Source: Rhodanobacteraceae bacterium | GTDB taxonomy: Bacteria; Pseudomonadota; Gammaproteobacteria; Xanthomonadales; SZUA-5 | Assembly (NCBI GenBank): GCA_024234055.1 | Contig: JACKOW010000014.1 | Span: 1 to 64,000, forward strand | DNA length: 64,000 nt | Direction of reading: 5' to 3' | Shown: positions 26,194 through 33,780 of the stretch, piece by piece | How the letters are laid out: every line of letters begins with the position of its first letter | Position numbering within the stretch: position 1 is the stretch's first letter | Made by a program: the position numbers and the translations under genes | Notes under the pieces: generated by a model | The model's database searches: none | What the model was told of the DNA's origin: nothing | The model's input: the letters and a program-made list of their open reading frames with translations, nothing else

Positions 26194-26310
26194 CAAAGGA
26201 CGCCAAGGACGCAAAGTAGAGCGAATCAGGAATTCGGCTGGCGATGTTGCCGGCGATTGCCGGTCTGCTGGTCGACCTTTGAAACCTTCGCGTTCTTTGC
26301 GGACGAAAAG
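26194..26310. repeat. Hairpin element of the GGACGCAAAG family
   Basis: The left arm AAAGGACGCCAAGGACGCAA is followed by AGTAGAGCGAATCAGG and, after about 65 bases, by the complementary TTCGCGTTCTTTGCGGACG. The core start GCAAAGTAGAGCGA is shared with the 62.8-kb copy. It begins about 15 bases after the fdhD stop. Confidence 0.7.
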
Positions 26311-26376
26311 CCGGGCATCGGGATCGCCGCCTGGTTCCGGTTCCGGCGAATGAATGGCAAGCGGCGGCCGGTCCTG

Positions 26377-26458
26377 TGGAGGGCGCCGCGCCTGCGGCGC
26401 CGCTTCTGGCTGTCGTAGTGCAAGGCAGAAGCGGCCGCGCAGGCGCGCGGCTCTCCTC
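26377..26458. repeat. Long GC-rich imperfect hairpin between fdhD and dnaE2
   Basis: Two arms of about 32-34 bases (GGCGCCGCGCCTGCGGCGCC core at the left, GCGGCCGCGCAGGCGCGCGG at the right, both ending in CTTCTG/CAGAAG) surround a 16-base loop. It lies between the convergent 3' ends of fdhD and dnaE2 and could terminate both or reflect a mobile hairpin. Confidence 0.7.
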
Positions 26459-26478
26459 AATTCCACAGCACCCTGGGA

Positions 26479-29400
26479 TCAATGGAAATCCCGCGAGCGG
26501 GTATCCAGACCGGCGAGCAACTCGCTCAAGTCTTCCAGCCGATGGGCCAGCACGTGGGTGACGCCCTCGGCCTTCTGCAATTCACCGACGACGCCGAGCA
26601 TCTGTGATTCCAGCAGCACCCGGCGCTGGCGCTCGGCCAGATCGCGCCAGACGATCAGATTGAGCCAGCCAGTCTCGTCTTCCAGGGTGACGAAGGTGAC
26701 GCCCGAAGCCGTGCCCGGTCGCTGTCGCAGCGTGACCAGACCCGCCACCCGCACCGGTGTGCCGTGCGCCAATGCCTGCACCTCGGCGATGCTGCGCATA
26801 CGCCGTGCGCGCAGTTGCGGGCGCAGCAGTTTCAGCGGATGCGTGTCCAGGGTCAGGCCGGTGGTCCTGTAGTCGGCCAGCACGTTCTCGGCTGCGGTCG
26901 GCGGTCGCAGCACCACTTTCTCATCGGGAATGGGCGTACCGGCAAACAGATCCGGCATCCGCTCCACGCCGGTCACCGCCCACTGCGCCCGGTGCCGATG
27001 CCCGGCCAGCCCGCGCAACGCCCCGGCCGCGCCCAGCCGCTCCAGCGTGGCCCGATCCAGCTGCGCCCGATCAGCCAGATCCTGCACATCGCGGAAGGGC
27101 GCGGCGGCGCGTGCGTTGAGCAGACGCTCGGCAGCGTCCTGGCTGAGGCCGCGGATGGAGCGCAGGCCGAGGCGCAAAGCAGCACGAGGGCACGAGGGCA
27201 CGAGGGCATGAGGGCACGAGAGAGGCAGTGACGGGCCAGATTGTAGTGATGCGGATATTTGCGTCTCGGCAATGGCCGGTTCGATCGTTACCGTCGGCTT
27301 CTGCGTGCCCTCGTGCCCTCGTGCCCTCGTGCCCTCAAGCTCCGCCTCCCACCCACTCATCCGCACATCCACCGGCCGCACCTCGACGCCGTGGCGGCGG
27401 GCGTCCTGGATGATCTGGCTGACCGAATAGAAGCCCAGCGGCTGGGCATTGAGCAGGGCGGCAGCGAAAGCGGCGGGGTGGTGGCATTTGAGCCAGGCCG
27501 AGGCGTACACCAGCAAGGCGAAACTGGCGGCGTGCGATTCCGGGAAGCCGTAGGAGCCAAAGCCCTTGATCTGCTCGAATACCTGTTCGGCAAAGCCAGT
27601 CTCGTAGCCGCGCTCGGTCATGCCTTCGATGATGCGCTGGCGGTAATGCTCCATGCCGCCACGACGTTTCCAGGCCGCCATCGAGCGTCGCAGCTGATCG
27701 GCCTCGCCCGGGGTGAAGCCGGCGGCGACGATGGCCAGCTGCATCACCTGTTCCTGGAAGATCGGCACCCCGAGGGTGCGCTCGAAGACCTTCTTCAGAT
27801 CCTCGGAGGGATAGCTGACCGCCTCCAGCCCCTGCCGTCGACGCAAGTAGGGATGCACCATCTTGCCCTGGATCGGCCCCGGCCGAACGATCGCCACCTC
27901 GATCACCAGATCGTAGAAGTTCTGCGGTTTCAGCCGCGGCAACATCGACATCTGCGCGCGGGATTCGACCTGGAACACGCCCACAGTGTCGCCTGCCTGG
28001 AGCATGGCGTAGGTGGCGGGGTCTTCGGGGGGGATGTCGCCCAGCGACGAGGGCACGAGGGCGCGAGGGCACGAGGGCACGCCACAACCGGCAACTTCGA
28101 TCGTTTGGGTGTTGCGCGCGACGAGAGTTGCCCAATTGCCACGATCTGGCGGCTCGTCGCCTTTCTCGTGCCTTCGTGCCCTCGTGCCCTCGTGCCCTCG
28201 CGCTCTTGCCCAATCATTGATCAAGTCCACGCAGCGCCGTATACAACTCAACATCCCCAGCGCCAGCACGTCGACCTTGAGCAGGCCCAGGGTGTCGAGA
28301 TCGTCCTTGTCCCACTGGATGATGGTGCGCTCGGGCATGGCGGCGTTCTCGACCGGCACCAGTTCGTGCAAGGGCCGTTCGGAGATCACGAAGCCGCCGA
28401 CGTGTTGGGACAGATGCCTTGGAAAACCAAGCAGTTGTGATACCAACTTCATCAGCTTTCTGATCTGCGGACTGGCGGGATCAAAGCCGCGCTCGGTCAG
28501 GCGTTCTTCAATTGCAGAAAAGCCATCCCACCAGGCCAGCGAGGAGGCGATCTGGTCAACCTGATCCAGCGCCAGGCCCAGCGCCTTGCCGACATCGCGG
28601 ATGGCGCTCTTGGCGCGATAGCTGGCGACCGTGGCGGTCAGGGCGGCGCGCTCGCGGCCGTATTTGCCATAGATGTACTGGATCACCTCCTCGCGGCGCT
28701 CGTGTTCGAAATCGACGTCGATATCGGGCGGCTCGTTGCGTTCGCGCGAGATGAAGCGTTCGAACAGCAGATTGCCGCGGGCCGGATCGACCTCGGTGAC
28801 GCCGAGCGCATAGCACACCGCCGAATTGGCCGCCGAGCCGCGGCCCTGGCAGAGGATCCGCTGGCTGCGTGCGAAGCGCACGATGTCGTGCACGGTCAGG
28901 AAATAGGATTCATATTTCAGTTCGGCGATGAGTGCCAACTCGTTCTCGATCTGCTGGCGCACCGCTGGCGTTTCCCCGCGCGGCCAGCGCTGGCGGATGC
29001 CGATCTCGGTCAGTTCACGCAAATGATCGCTGGCGCTGCGACCATCGGGCACCACCTCATGCGGGTACTCGTACCTGAGGTCATTCAGAGAAAAGCGACA
29101 TAACTGACTGATGTAGATGGATTCTTCCAGCAGCTCCTGCGGATAGATGCGGGCCAGCGCAGTCAGGGTACGCAAATGCCGCTCGCCGTTGGGGAGTAAT
29201 CGATAGCCGGCCTCACGCACGCTGAGGTGGTGACGCACGGCCGTCAGCACATCGTGCAGCGCGCGCCGGCCACGCTCATGCATGTGCACATCTCCCGCAG
29301 CGACCAGCGGCATCCCCGCCGCCAGCGCCAGCGTGCGCAGCCCGTTCAGGCGCAAGGCATCGGTGGGTTCTTGGTGCAGCTCGACCGCGATCCAGGCGCG

Positions 29401-29961
29401 TTTGGGGAAGTGCTGCTTGATCCAGGCGGCGTCGGCGAGGAGCGAGGCTGAGGGCACGAGGGCAGGAGGGCACGAGGGCGCGTGAGAGCGCTCGCTCGCG
29501 AGAATGGGGGGTATCGTTGGATTTCGGGCTTGTGCTCTTGCTCCAAACTCGCCCTCCCGCCCTCGTGCCCTCGTGCCCTCGGCCCCGGCCCACAAGGCCA
29601 CCACGCCATCCATCACCGGTGGAAAATCAGCCCGTGTCAGCCGGTACTCGCCCTTGGTCGCGGCCCGTCGCGCGTGGGTGATCAGCTGGCAGATGCCGCT
29701 GTAGCCCTCGTGATCGGTGGCCAGCAGTACCAGTTTCAGACCGCATTCGAGCCGGAACTCGCTGCCGACGATCAGTGCAAGGCCGTGCTCATTGGCGGCT
29801 TCATGGGCGCGGACGATGCCGGCCAGCGTGCACTCGTCAGTGATCGCCAGCGCCCGATAACCGAGCTTGCGGGCACGCTCGAACAGCTCCATCGCGGTCG
29901 ACGCACCGCGCTGGAAGCTGAAGTTCGACAGACAATGGAGTTCGGCGTAGGCGCTGGACAT
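26479..29961 (-). CDS. dnaE2: Error-prone DNA polymerase DnaE2 with three in-frame repeat insertions, about 1160 aa
   Basis: An alpha-type polymerase of damage-induced mutagenesis. An N-terminal PHP domain (YAELHCLSNFSFQRGAST) precedes the DnaE palm and fingers (GRGSAANSAVCYALG, PPDIDVDFEHERREEV, TVGVFQVESRAQMSMLPRL, GEADQLRRSMAAWKRRGG) and a C-terminal OB fold. Ordinary DnaE2 is roughly 1,020-1,080 residues. The excess matches three blocks at about residues 128-172, 588-639 and 876-927, all encoded by 8-bp-unit hairpin elements (protein text EGTRARGHEGT and SCPRALVPS). The core motifs are all intact, so the enzyme may still work. I prefer the ATG at 29961, because the ATG at 29985 lies only ten bases from a LexA site. 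No imuA or imuB is nearby. Confidence 0.93.
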   Translation of the reverse strand: MSSAYAELHCLSNFSFQRGASTAMELFERARKLGYRALAITDECTLAGIVRAHEAANEHGLALIVGSEFRLECGLKLVLLATDHEGYSGICQLITHARRAATKGEYRLTRADFPPVMDGVVALWAGAEGTRARGREGEFGARAQARNPTIPPILASERSHAPSCPPALVPSASLLADAAWIKQHFPKRAWIAVELHQEPTDALRLNGLRTLALAAGMPLVAAGDVHMHERGRRALHDVLTAVRHHLSVREAGYRLLPNGERHLRTLTALARIYPQELLEESIYISQLCRFSLNDLRYEYPHEVVPDGRSASDHLRELTEIGIRQRWPRGETPAVRQQIENELALIAELKYESYFLTVHDIVRFARSQRILCQGRGSAANSAVCYALGVTEVDPARGNLLFERFISRERNEPPDIDVDFEHERREEVIQYIYGKYGRERAALTATVASYRAKSAIRDVGKALGLALDQVDQIASSLAWWDGFSAIEERLTERGFDPASPQIRKLMKLVSQLLGFPRHLSQHVGGFVISERPLHELVPVENAAMPERTIIQWDKDDLDTLGLLKVDVLALGMLSCIRRCVDLINDWARARGHEGTRARRHEKGDEPPDRGNWATLVARNTQTIEVAGCGVPSCPRALVPSSLGDIPPEDPATYAMLQAGDTVGVFQVESRAQMSMLPRLKPQNFYDLVIEVAIVRPGPIQGKMVHPYLRRRQGLEAVSYPSEDLKKVFERTLGVPIFQEQVMQLAIVAAGFTPGEADQLRRSMAAWKRRGGMEHYRQRIIEGMTERGYETGFAEQVFEQIKGFGSYGFPESHAASFALLVYASAWLKCHHPAAFAAALLNAQPLGFYSVSQIIQDARRHGVEVRPVDVRMSGWEAELEGTRARGHEGTQKPTVTIEPAIAETQISASLQSGPSLPLSCPHALVPSCPRAALRLGLRSIRGLSQDAAERLLNARAAAPFRDVQDLADRAQLDRATLERLGAAGALRGLAGHRHRAQWAVTGVERMPDLFAGTPIPDEKVVLRPPTAAENVLADYRTTGLTLDTHPLKLLRPQLRARRMRSIAEVQALAHGTPVRVAGLVTLRQRPGTASGVTFVTLEDETGWLNLIVWRDLAERQRRVLLESQMLGVVGELQKAEGVTHVLAHRLEDLSELLAGLDTRSRDFH
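27183..27336. repeat. In-frame hairpin element 3 in dnaE2, (GTGCCCTC)n arms
   Basis: A left array of about four to five GAGGGCAC units (27183-27220) and a right array of four GTGCCCTC units (27304-27336) surround an 83-bp core, in total about 154 bp. In the protein it falls between SGWEAELE and ALRLGLRSI, a variable spot in DnaE2. Confidence 0.88.
28045..28201. repeat. In-frame hairpin element 2 in dnaE2, (GTGCCCTC)n arms
   Basis: Left array 28045-28081 (GAGGGCAC/GAGGGCGC units), core of about 83 bp, right array 28165-28201 (GTGCCCTC units). In the protein it separates DLINDW from GDIPPEDPATY, where ordinary DnaE2 has a short linker. Confidence 0.88.
29448..29581. repeat. In-frame hairpin element 1 in dnaE2, (GTGCCCTC)n arms
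   Basis: Left array 29448-29482 and right array about 29548-29581, both of the GAGGGCAC/GTGCCCTC type with single-base variants, around a 65-bp core. In the protein it lies in the PHP region between VVALWAG and DAAWIKQHF. Confidence 0.87.
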
Positions 29962-29994
29962 GGCGTGGGCACTCGGCCTTGCCATGGTAGCGGA

Positions 29995-30014
29995 TACTGT
30001 ATGGATGTACAGTT
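29995..30014 (-). promoter_or_regulatory. LexA (SOS) box upstream of dnaE2
   Basis: TACTGTATGGATGTACAGTT contains CTGT-N8-ACAG with the flanking T and A of the gammaproteobacterial LexA consensus. It sits 34 bases upstream of the preferred dnaE2 start, a normal place for an SOS operator, so dnaE2 is very likely LexA-repressed. Confidence 0.9.
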
Positions 30015-30026
30015 AAATGCGGGGCA

Positions 30027-30125
30027 CGGGACTCGCGGCTCGGGACTCGGGACTCGGGACTCGGGGTTGCCTGGACCTACAAAAGCCGGCAACCAGCAAC
30101 CAGCAACCAGCAACCAGCAACCAGC
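30027..30125. repeat. Two adjacent heptamer arrays, (GGGACTC)n and (CAGCAAC)n
   Basis: About five GGGACTC units with variants (30027-30066), a 20-bp spacer (TTGCCTGGACCTACAAAAGC), then about five CAGCAAC units (30087-30125). Two unrelated unit families therefore sit side by side between the dnaE2 operator and the 3' end of the hydrolase gene. Neither has its inverted partner here. Confidence 0.85.
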
Positions 30126-30126
30126 T

Positions 30127-31038
30127 CTAAACCGTGCTCGCCACAAACCCGGCAATCACTTCAGCCAGCTCCTCGCCGGCATCTTCCTGCAGGAAATGGC
30201 CGGCATTGGCGATGGTCTGATGCGGCTGCCCGGCGCAGCCGGGGATCAGCTTCTGCATGACCCGGTCACCACCGCGGGTGATCGGATCGTTGTCGCTGAA
30301 GGCGGTGAGGAAGGGAAGCTTCAGCGTCTGCAGCACGCCCCAGGCGCGGCGGTTGGGCTCGGCCGCGGGATCGTCGGGGCTGATCGGTACCAGCAGCGGA
30401 AAGGCGCGGGCGCCGGCCTTGTAGCTCTCGTCAGGGAATGGCGCGTCGTAGGCGGCCTGAATCTCTGCCGACACCGGGCGCGAACAGGCCTTGGCGATGA
30501 TCGTGCCCACCGGGAACACCGGCACCTCCTGAGAGAACTTGCGCCAGGTCAGGAAGGCCTCGCCGGGCGCCTGATCGCCGGTAGGCAGGAAGGTATTGGC
30601 TGCGATCACCCGGGCGAAGCGCTCGGGCACCTCGGCCAGCAGTCGCAGACCGATCAGGCCGCCCCAGTCCTGGCAGAACAGCGTGATGTCGCGCAGATCC
30701 AGCGCTTCCACCCAGGCGCGCATCCAGTCGACATGGTTCTGGTAGCTGTAGGCCCCGCGCTCGGTCGGTTTGTCGGAGCGGCCGAAACCGATCAGATCGG
30801 GCGCCAGCACGCGGTGTCCAGCCGCCGCCAGCGGAGTGATCATCTTTCGATACAGATAGGACCAGGAAGGCTCGCCGTGCAGCATCAGAATCGGTGCTGC
30901 CGTGCTCGGACCCTCGTCCACATAGTGCAGGCGCAAGGGATCGGCAACGCTGATTCCGGGTACCTCACAGTAATGCGGTGCGTAGGAGTAGCCGGGGAGG
31001 TTCTCGAAACAATGGTCTGGCGTGCGCAATACGTTCAT
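30127..31038 (-). CDS. Haloalkane dehalogenase-like alpha/beta hydrolase (subfamily I), 303 aa
   Basis: An alpha/beta hydrolase with the haloalkane-dehalogenase residue set. HGEPSWSYLYRKM carries the oxyanion-region E56, and FCQDWGGLIGLRL carries the nucleophile D124 followed by the halide-binding W125. SDNDPITRGGD holds the likely acid and ANAGHFLQEDAGEE the catalytic histidine. The spacing (E56, D124, W125) coincides with that of Xanthobacter DhlA. A second tryptophan (LTWRKF, about 165) could complete halide binding. An Asp nucleophile followed by Trp speaks against an ordinary epoxide hydrolase or esterase, but the substrate is unproven. It starts at the ATG at 31038 and lies upstream of dnaE2, separated by arrays and the LexA box. 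Confidence 0.82.
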   Translation of the reverse strand: MNVLRTPDHCFENLPGYSYAPHYCEVPGISVADPLRLHYVDEGPSTAAPILMLHGEPSWSYLYRKMITPLAAAGHRVLAPDLIGFGRSDKPTERGAYSYQNHVDWMRAWVEALDLRDITLFCQDWGGLIGLRLLAEVPERFARVIAANTFLPTGDQAPGEAFLTWRKFSQEVPVFPVGTIIAKACSRPVSAEIQAAYDAPFPDESYKAGARAFPLLVPISPDDPAAEPNRRAWGVLQTLKLPFLTAFSDNDPITRGGDRVMQKLIPGCAGQPHQTIANAGHFLQEDAGEELAEVIAGFVASTV

Positions 31039-31105
31039 GCGATTCCCGATGTGGGTGTCAGGATTGATGATGCCGAGTCAAGGTTGGCGCGTCGATCGAC
31101 CACCG

Positions 31106-31220
31106 GTGGGAGCGGGCTCTGCCCGCGATCGCTTTTGCCTATCCGACCAGCAGTCGCAGATGAGTCTGCTCCCGCAGGTTCGGGCTGCCAAGCAGTCGCG
31201 GATGAATCCGCTCCCACAGA
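31106..31220. repeat. Cluster of REP-like units, family 1
   Basis: GGTGGGAGCGGGCTCTGCCC, GAGTCTGCTCCCGCAGG and GATGAATCCGCTCCCACAG are three heads in about 115 bp between the hydrolase and peroxiredoxin genes. No gene is visible in this gap. Confidence 0.75.
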
Positions 31221-31229
31221 TCCGTGCCC

Positions 31230-31874
31230 TTACTTCAGGGGACGGCCCGTTTCGCCGGCGGCAACCGCTTCCACGGCCGCGCGAATCAGACGTTGCGGCA
31301 CGCGGGTGCGGTAATCGGGATTGACGTAGGAGAACTGGATAACGCCCTGGGCGTCGATGACGAACACGCTGGGCACCGGCAAGGCGTGGTGTTTCTCGCC
31401 GCTGGCAGTTTCCAGATTGATGCCGTACTCGGCGTATTTCTCGAGCGTGGCATCGTCGACCTTGAAGGCGATCCCGAAAGCCTGCAGCGCTTCGGCCTTG
31501 GCGTCCGAGGCCAGGGTGTAGTCGAGTTCGTCCTTTTCCACGGTCCTGGCCAGTTCCTCGGCACGGTCCGGGCTGATCGCGAGCAGTTGGAAACCCTGCG
31601 CCTTCAGATCCGGATTGAGTTTGCGCAACTCGCTCAGCTGCAGATTGCAGAAGGGACACCAGCCACCGCGGTAGAACACCAGTACGGTGGGTTTGCCGGC
31701 CAGCAACGCGGACAGCGTCGTGGTCTTGCCGTCCAGCGTGGTCAGATTGACCGCGGGAGCGGCGCTGCCGACCAGAATCGGGCGCACCGCGGTGGCCGAG
31801 TCGGCGATCTGGGCCTGGGCTTGCGGCAGGGAGGCAGCGGTCAGCATCAGGGCTGCGGCAATGAATCGGGTCAT
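31230..31874 (-). CDS. Periplasmic peroxiredoxin/AhpC-TSA family protein, 214 aa
   Basis: A thioredoxin-fold peroxidase or thiol-disulfide protein. An N-terminal signal peptide (MTRFIAAALMLTAASLPQAQ, cleavage near QAQA) is followed by SAAPAVNLTTLDGKT and the redox centre FYRGGWCPFCNLQLSELRK. AISPDRAEELARTV and PVPSVFVIDAQGVIQF come later. The YRGxWCPxC pattern is that of the peroxiredoxin-like group rather than of TlpA/ResA. GGAG lies six bases before the ATG at 31874. The open frame extends upstream into a dispersed repeat and should be ignored. It stands alone between repeats. Confidence 0.87.
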   Translation of the reverse strand: MTRFIAAALMLTAASLPQAQAQIADSATAVRPILVGSAAPAVNLTTLDGKTTTLSALLAGKPTVLVFYRGGWCPFCNLQLSELRKLNPDLKAQGFQLLAISPDRAEELARTVEKDELDYTLASDAKAEALQAFGIAFKVDDATLEKYAEYGINLETASGEKHHALPVPSVFVIDAQGVIQFSYVNPDYRTRVPQRLIRAAVEAVAAGETGRPLK

Positions 31875-31953
31875 CGGATGCTCCAGAGTGGTGGATGGAT
31901 CACAGACCGGGGTGAGCGGGAAAAGCTCACGCGGTCGCGTCGTCCGCCTGTCC

Positions 31954-32037
31954 GTAGCCCAGGTAAGCGCAGCGCACCTGGGGCTCTTCGGCACACCATC
32001 CCGGGTGCGCCTGCGGCTTGCCCGGGCGACGGGTCAG
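31954..32037. repeat. REP-like element, family 3 (GTAGCCCAGGTAAGCGCAGC)
   Basis: CAGGTAAGCGCAGCGCACCTG forms one hairpin and CCGGGTGCGCCTGCGGCTTG with CCCGGG the second half. A second copy lies at 39028-39107 in the same orientation with about 85 percent identity by eye. Confidence 0.8.
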
Positions 32038-33548
32038 GCCTTTTCCGCTTCCATCAGCAACACCGTCACGGTCTGCTCGAACATGGCGTCGGCCGCTTCG
32101 CGTGTGGGTGCGATGGCCACCAGGCCGAGCTTGCCGAATTCGCTGAGCGCGCCGATCAGGTTGAAGACCACGCCCTGCTGGGTGATCTCGTCGAAATGCA
32201 GCCGCCGTTCGACCAGGATGTCGATCAGATCCTCGGGGACCAGCCGTTTCAGGCGCGGATCCACCAGATTGTCGGTGGCGCGATAGCAGCGCACCTGGCC
32301 GAGCGGTGTCTGGAACTCGCCGTTGGCGTCGACCCGGCCGGCGGTGAGGAACTGCAGCATCTGGTAGGGCAGGGTGGTGCCGCCCTTGCGCAGATTGATC
32401 TCGATGGCGTAGTGCTGCCATTGCTCGCCCTCGAGCACACTGATGAAGTCCACCGAAAAGCGGCCGAGCACGCCTTCAGCCTGGAGCACCTTGCCGACCA
32501 GTTGTCCGCATTCCTGCAGGCTGCCGCGGTAGCGCACATTGGCCGGGAAGTGACTGCCGAGAAATACCTGTCCGTTGGGGCCGCCGAGCAGTTGATCGTG
32601 GGTGGAAATGGTTTCCAGGCAGCCGAGCGCATTGACCCGCATCTGCACCGAGGGCGAGCGCTTGTGGTCGCCGTCTATCCAGGCTTCGACGATGCCGTGC
32701 AACTGCTGGAACTTGCTGGCATAGCGCGGGTAGTTCATGCCGGCCGCTTCGAATCGCAGGCGCTTGGGCAATTCGGTCTGTACCCAGGCTTCCAGGCCAT
32801 CGTCTTCTGGCGCGCCCTGGAAATCGAACAAGGCATTGCCATCTCCGGAAAAGCCTTCGTCTAGCTTGACCACGGCCTTGCGCAGTGCGGGGTTGCGTTG
32901 GCGCAGCTCGACCAGCGCCGCCGCTACCTCGTCCATGCTGCGCAGGTTCTCCCGTCCATCCGGGAACTTGAGGCCGGCGCGCCGGAAGGCCTCGCGACTG
33001 CCACTCTTGCTGCCCCAGTACGACAGCGCGGGATCGCAGGCATACAGCGGTATGTCGAGGGCAATGGCTAGATCGCGTTCGAGCTTGGTGGCGTTGAATA
33101 CCGACAAGTGTGCCTGGCTGGAATCGCCCATGGCTGCGCGGATGCGATGCAGCAGGCGCGGCCGTTCCAGAATTTTCTCGGTGACGCTGCGGGGCGAGGC
33201 ATCGTGGGCGCTGAGCAGGGTCAGGCGCTTGCGTGCATGGGTCCAGGGAATGCCCGACAGCAGATTGAGGTAGTAATCGACCACGCTGCCCGGAATCGGT
33301 GTCGAGGTGACGAAGACAATGCGCGTATGCGGCATGCGCAGCAGCATCAGCATGCTCAGCTGGCGTTCCTCGTAGTGGCGCGCGCCCGGCACCTCGGCCA
33401 GCACGTCGGCATCCAGGCTGAGTCCGGGGACCACCACCACCGTGCGCGGTGCCAGGGTGTCGTGCAGCACGCTCTCGAACAGCGGTTTCAATCGCCGCTG
33501 GATTTCGCTGAACCGGGCCTGCGCCTCAGCTTCGACTTCTGCCGTCAT
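32034..33548 (-). CDS. PGM1-like ATP-grasp peptide ligase, 504 aa
   Basis: Resembles the ATP-grasp ligases related to PGM1 of pheganomycin biosynthesis, with a pre-ATP-grasp N-terminal domain (VVVVPGLSLDADVLAEVPGA, RIVFVTSTPIPGSVVDYY). The ATP-grasp body has KAVVKLDEGFSGDGNALF, VEAWIDGDHKRSPSVQMRV and the metal site VDFISV...YAIEINLRKGGTTLP. Such enzymes join carboxylates to amines, often peptides, at the cost of ATP. The ATG at 33548 has GGGAG six to seven bases upstream. No peptide-biosynthesis, export or precursor gene is adjacent, so a free-standing housekeeping or metabolite-linking role is as likely as a biosynthetic one. The recognition is by motif memory, not search. Confidence 0.75.
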   Translation of the reverse strand: MTAEVEAEAQARFSEIQRRLKPLFESVLHDTLAPRTVVVVPGLSLDADVLAEVPGARHYEERQLSMLMLLRMPHTRIVFVTSTPIPGSVVDYYLNLLSGIPWTHARKRLTLLSAHDASPRSVTEKILERPRLLHRIRAAMGDSSQAHLSVFNATKLERDLAIALDIPLYACDPALSYWGSKSGSREAFRRAGLKFPDGRENLRSMDEVAAALVELRQRNPALRKAVVKLDEGFSGDGNALFDFQGAPEDDGLEAWVQTELPKRLRFEAAGMNYPRYASKFQQLHGIVEAWIDGDHKRSPSVQMRVNALGCLETISTHDQLLGGPNGQVFLGSHFPANVRYRGSLQECGQLVGKVLQAEGVLGRFSVDFISVLEGEQWQHYAIEINLRKGGTTLPYQMLQFLTAGRVDANGEFQTPLGQVRCYRATDNLVDPRLKRLVPEDLIDILVERRLHFDEITQQGVVFNLIGALSEFGKLGLVAIAPTREAADAMFEQTVTVLLMEAEKA

Positions 33549-33687
33549 CTTCGCTCCCAACGGACTCCGGGCACCGCCGCCACCATAGCGCGCCGGCTGC
33601 AAAATGACCCGCGCACCGTCGATCGCACCTGTGGATGCTCGTGCCTGCGCGCCGGCGCATTACTGATCGAGGTCAAGTGTGCAGGGA

Positions 33688-33701
33688 TTGATCCTACTCA
33701 A
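33688..33701 (+). promoter_or_regulatory. Fnr/Anr-type site upstream of frdA
   Basis: TTGAT-CCTA-CTCAA has nine of ten consensus bases of TTGAT-N4-ATCAA, centred 86 bases before the frdA start. A weaker partner, CTGAT-CGAG-GTCAA, lies at 33663-33676. Anaerobic activation of the operon is the likely function. Confidence 0.65.
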
Positions 33702-33780
33702 CTGCGGCACGGGGGCTCTCTGCCATGATCGGACACAGGCGCAGCACTGCGCCCCCGATTGAAGCGCATCAGGGAATCGC

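Noticed and set aside
29482..32864. Long plus-strand frames (610 and 546 codons) opposite dnaE2, the hydrolase, the peroxiredoxin and the ATP-grasp gene
   Set aside because: They cross gene boundaries and repeats on the opposite strand, and have no recognisable motif or ribosome-binding site.
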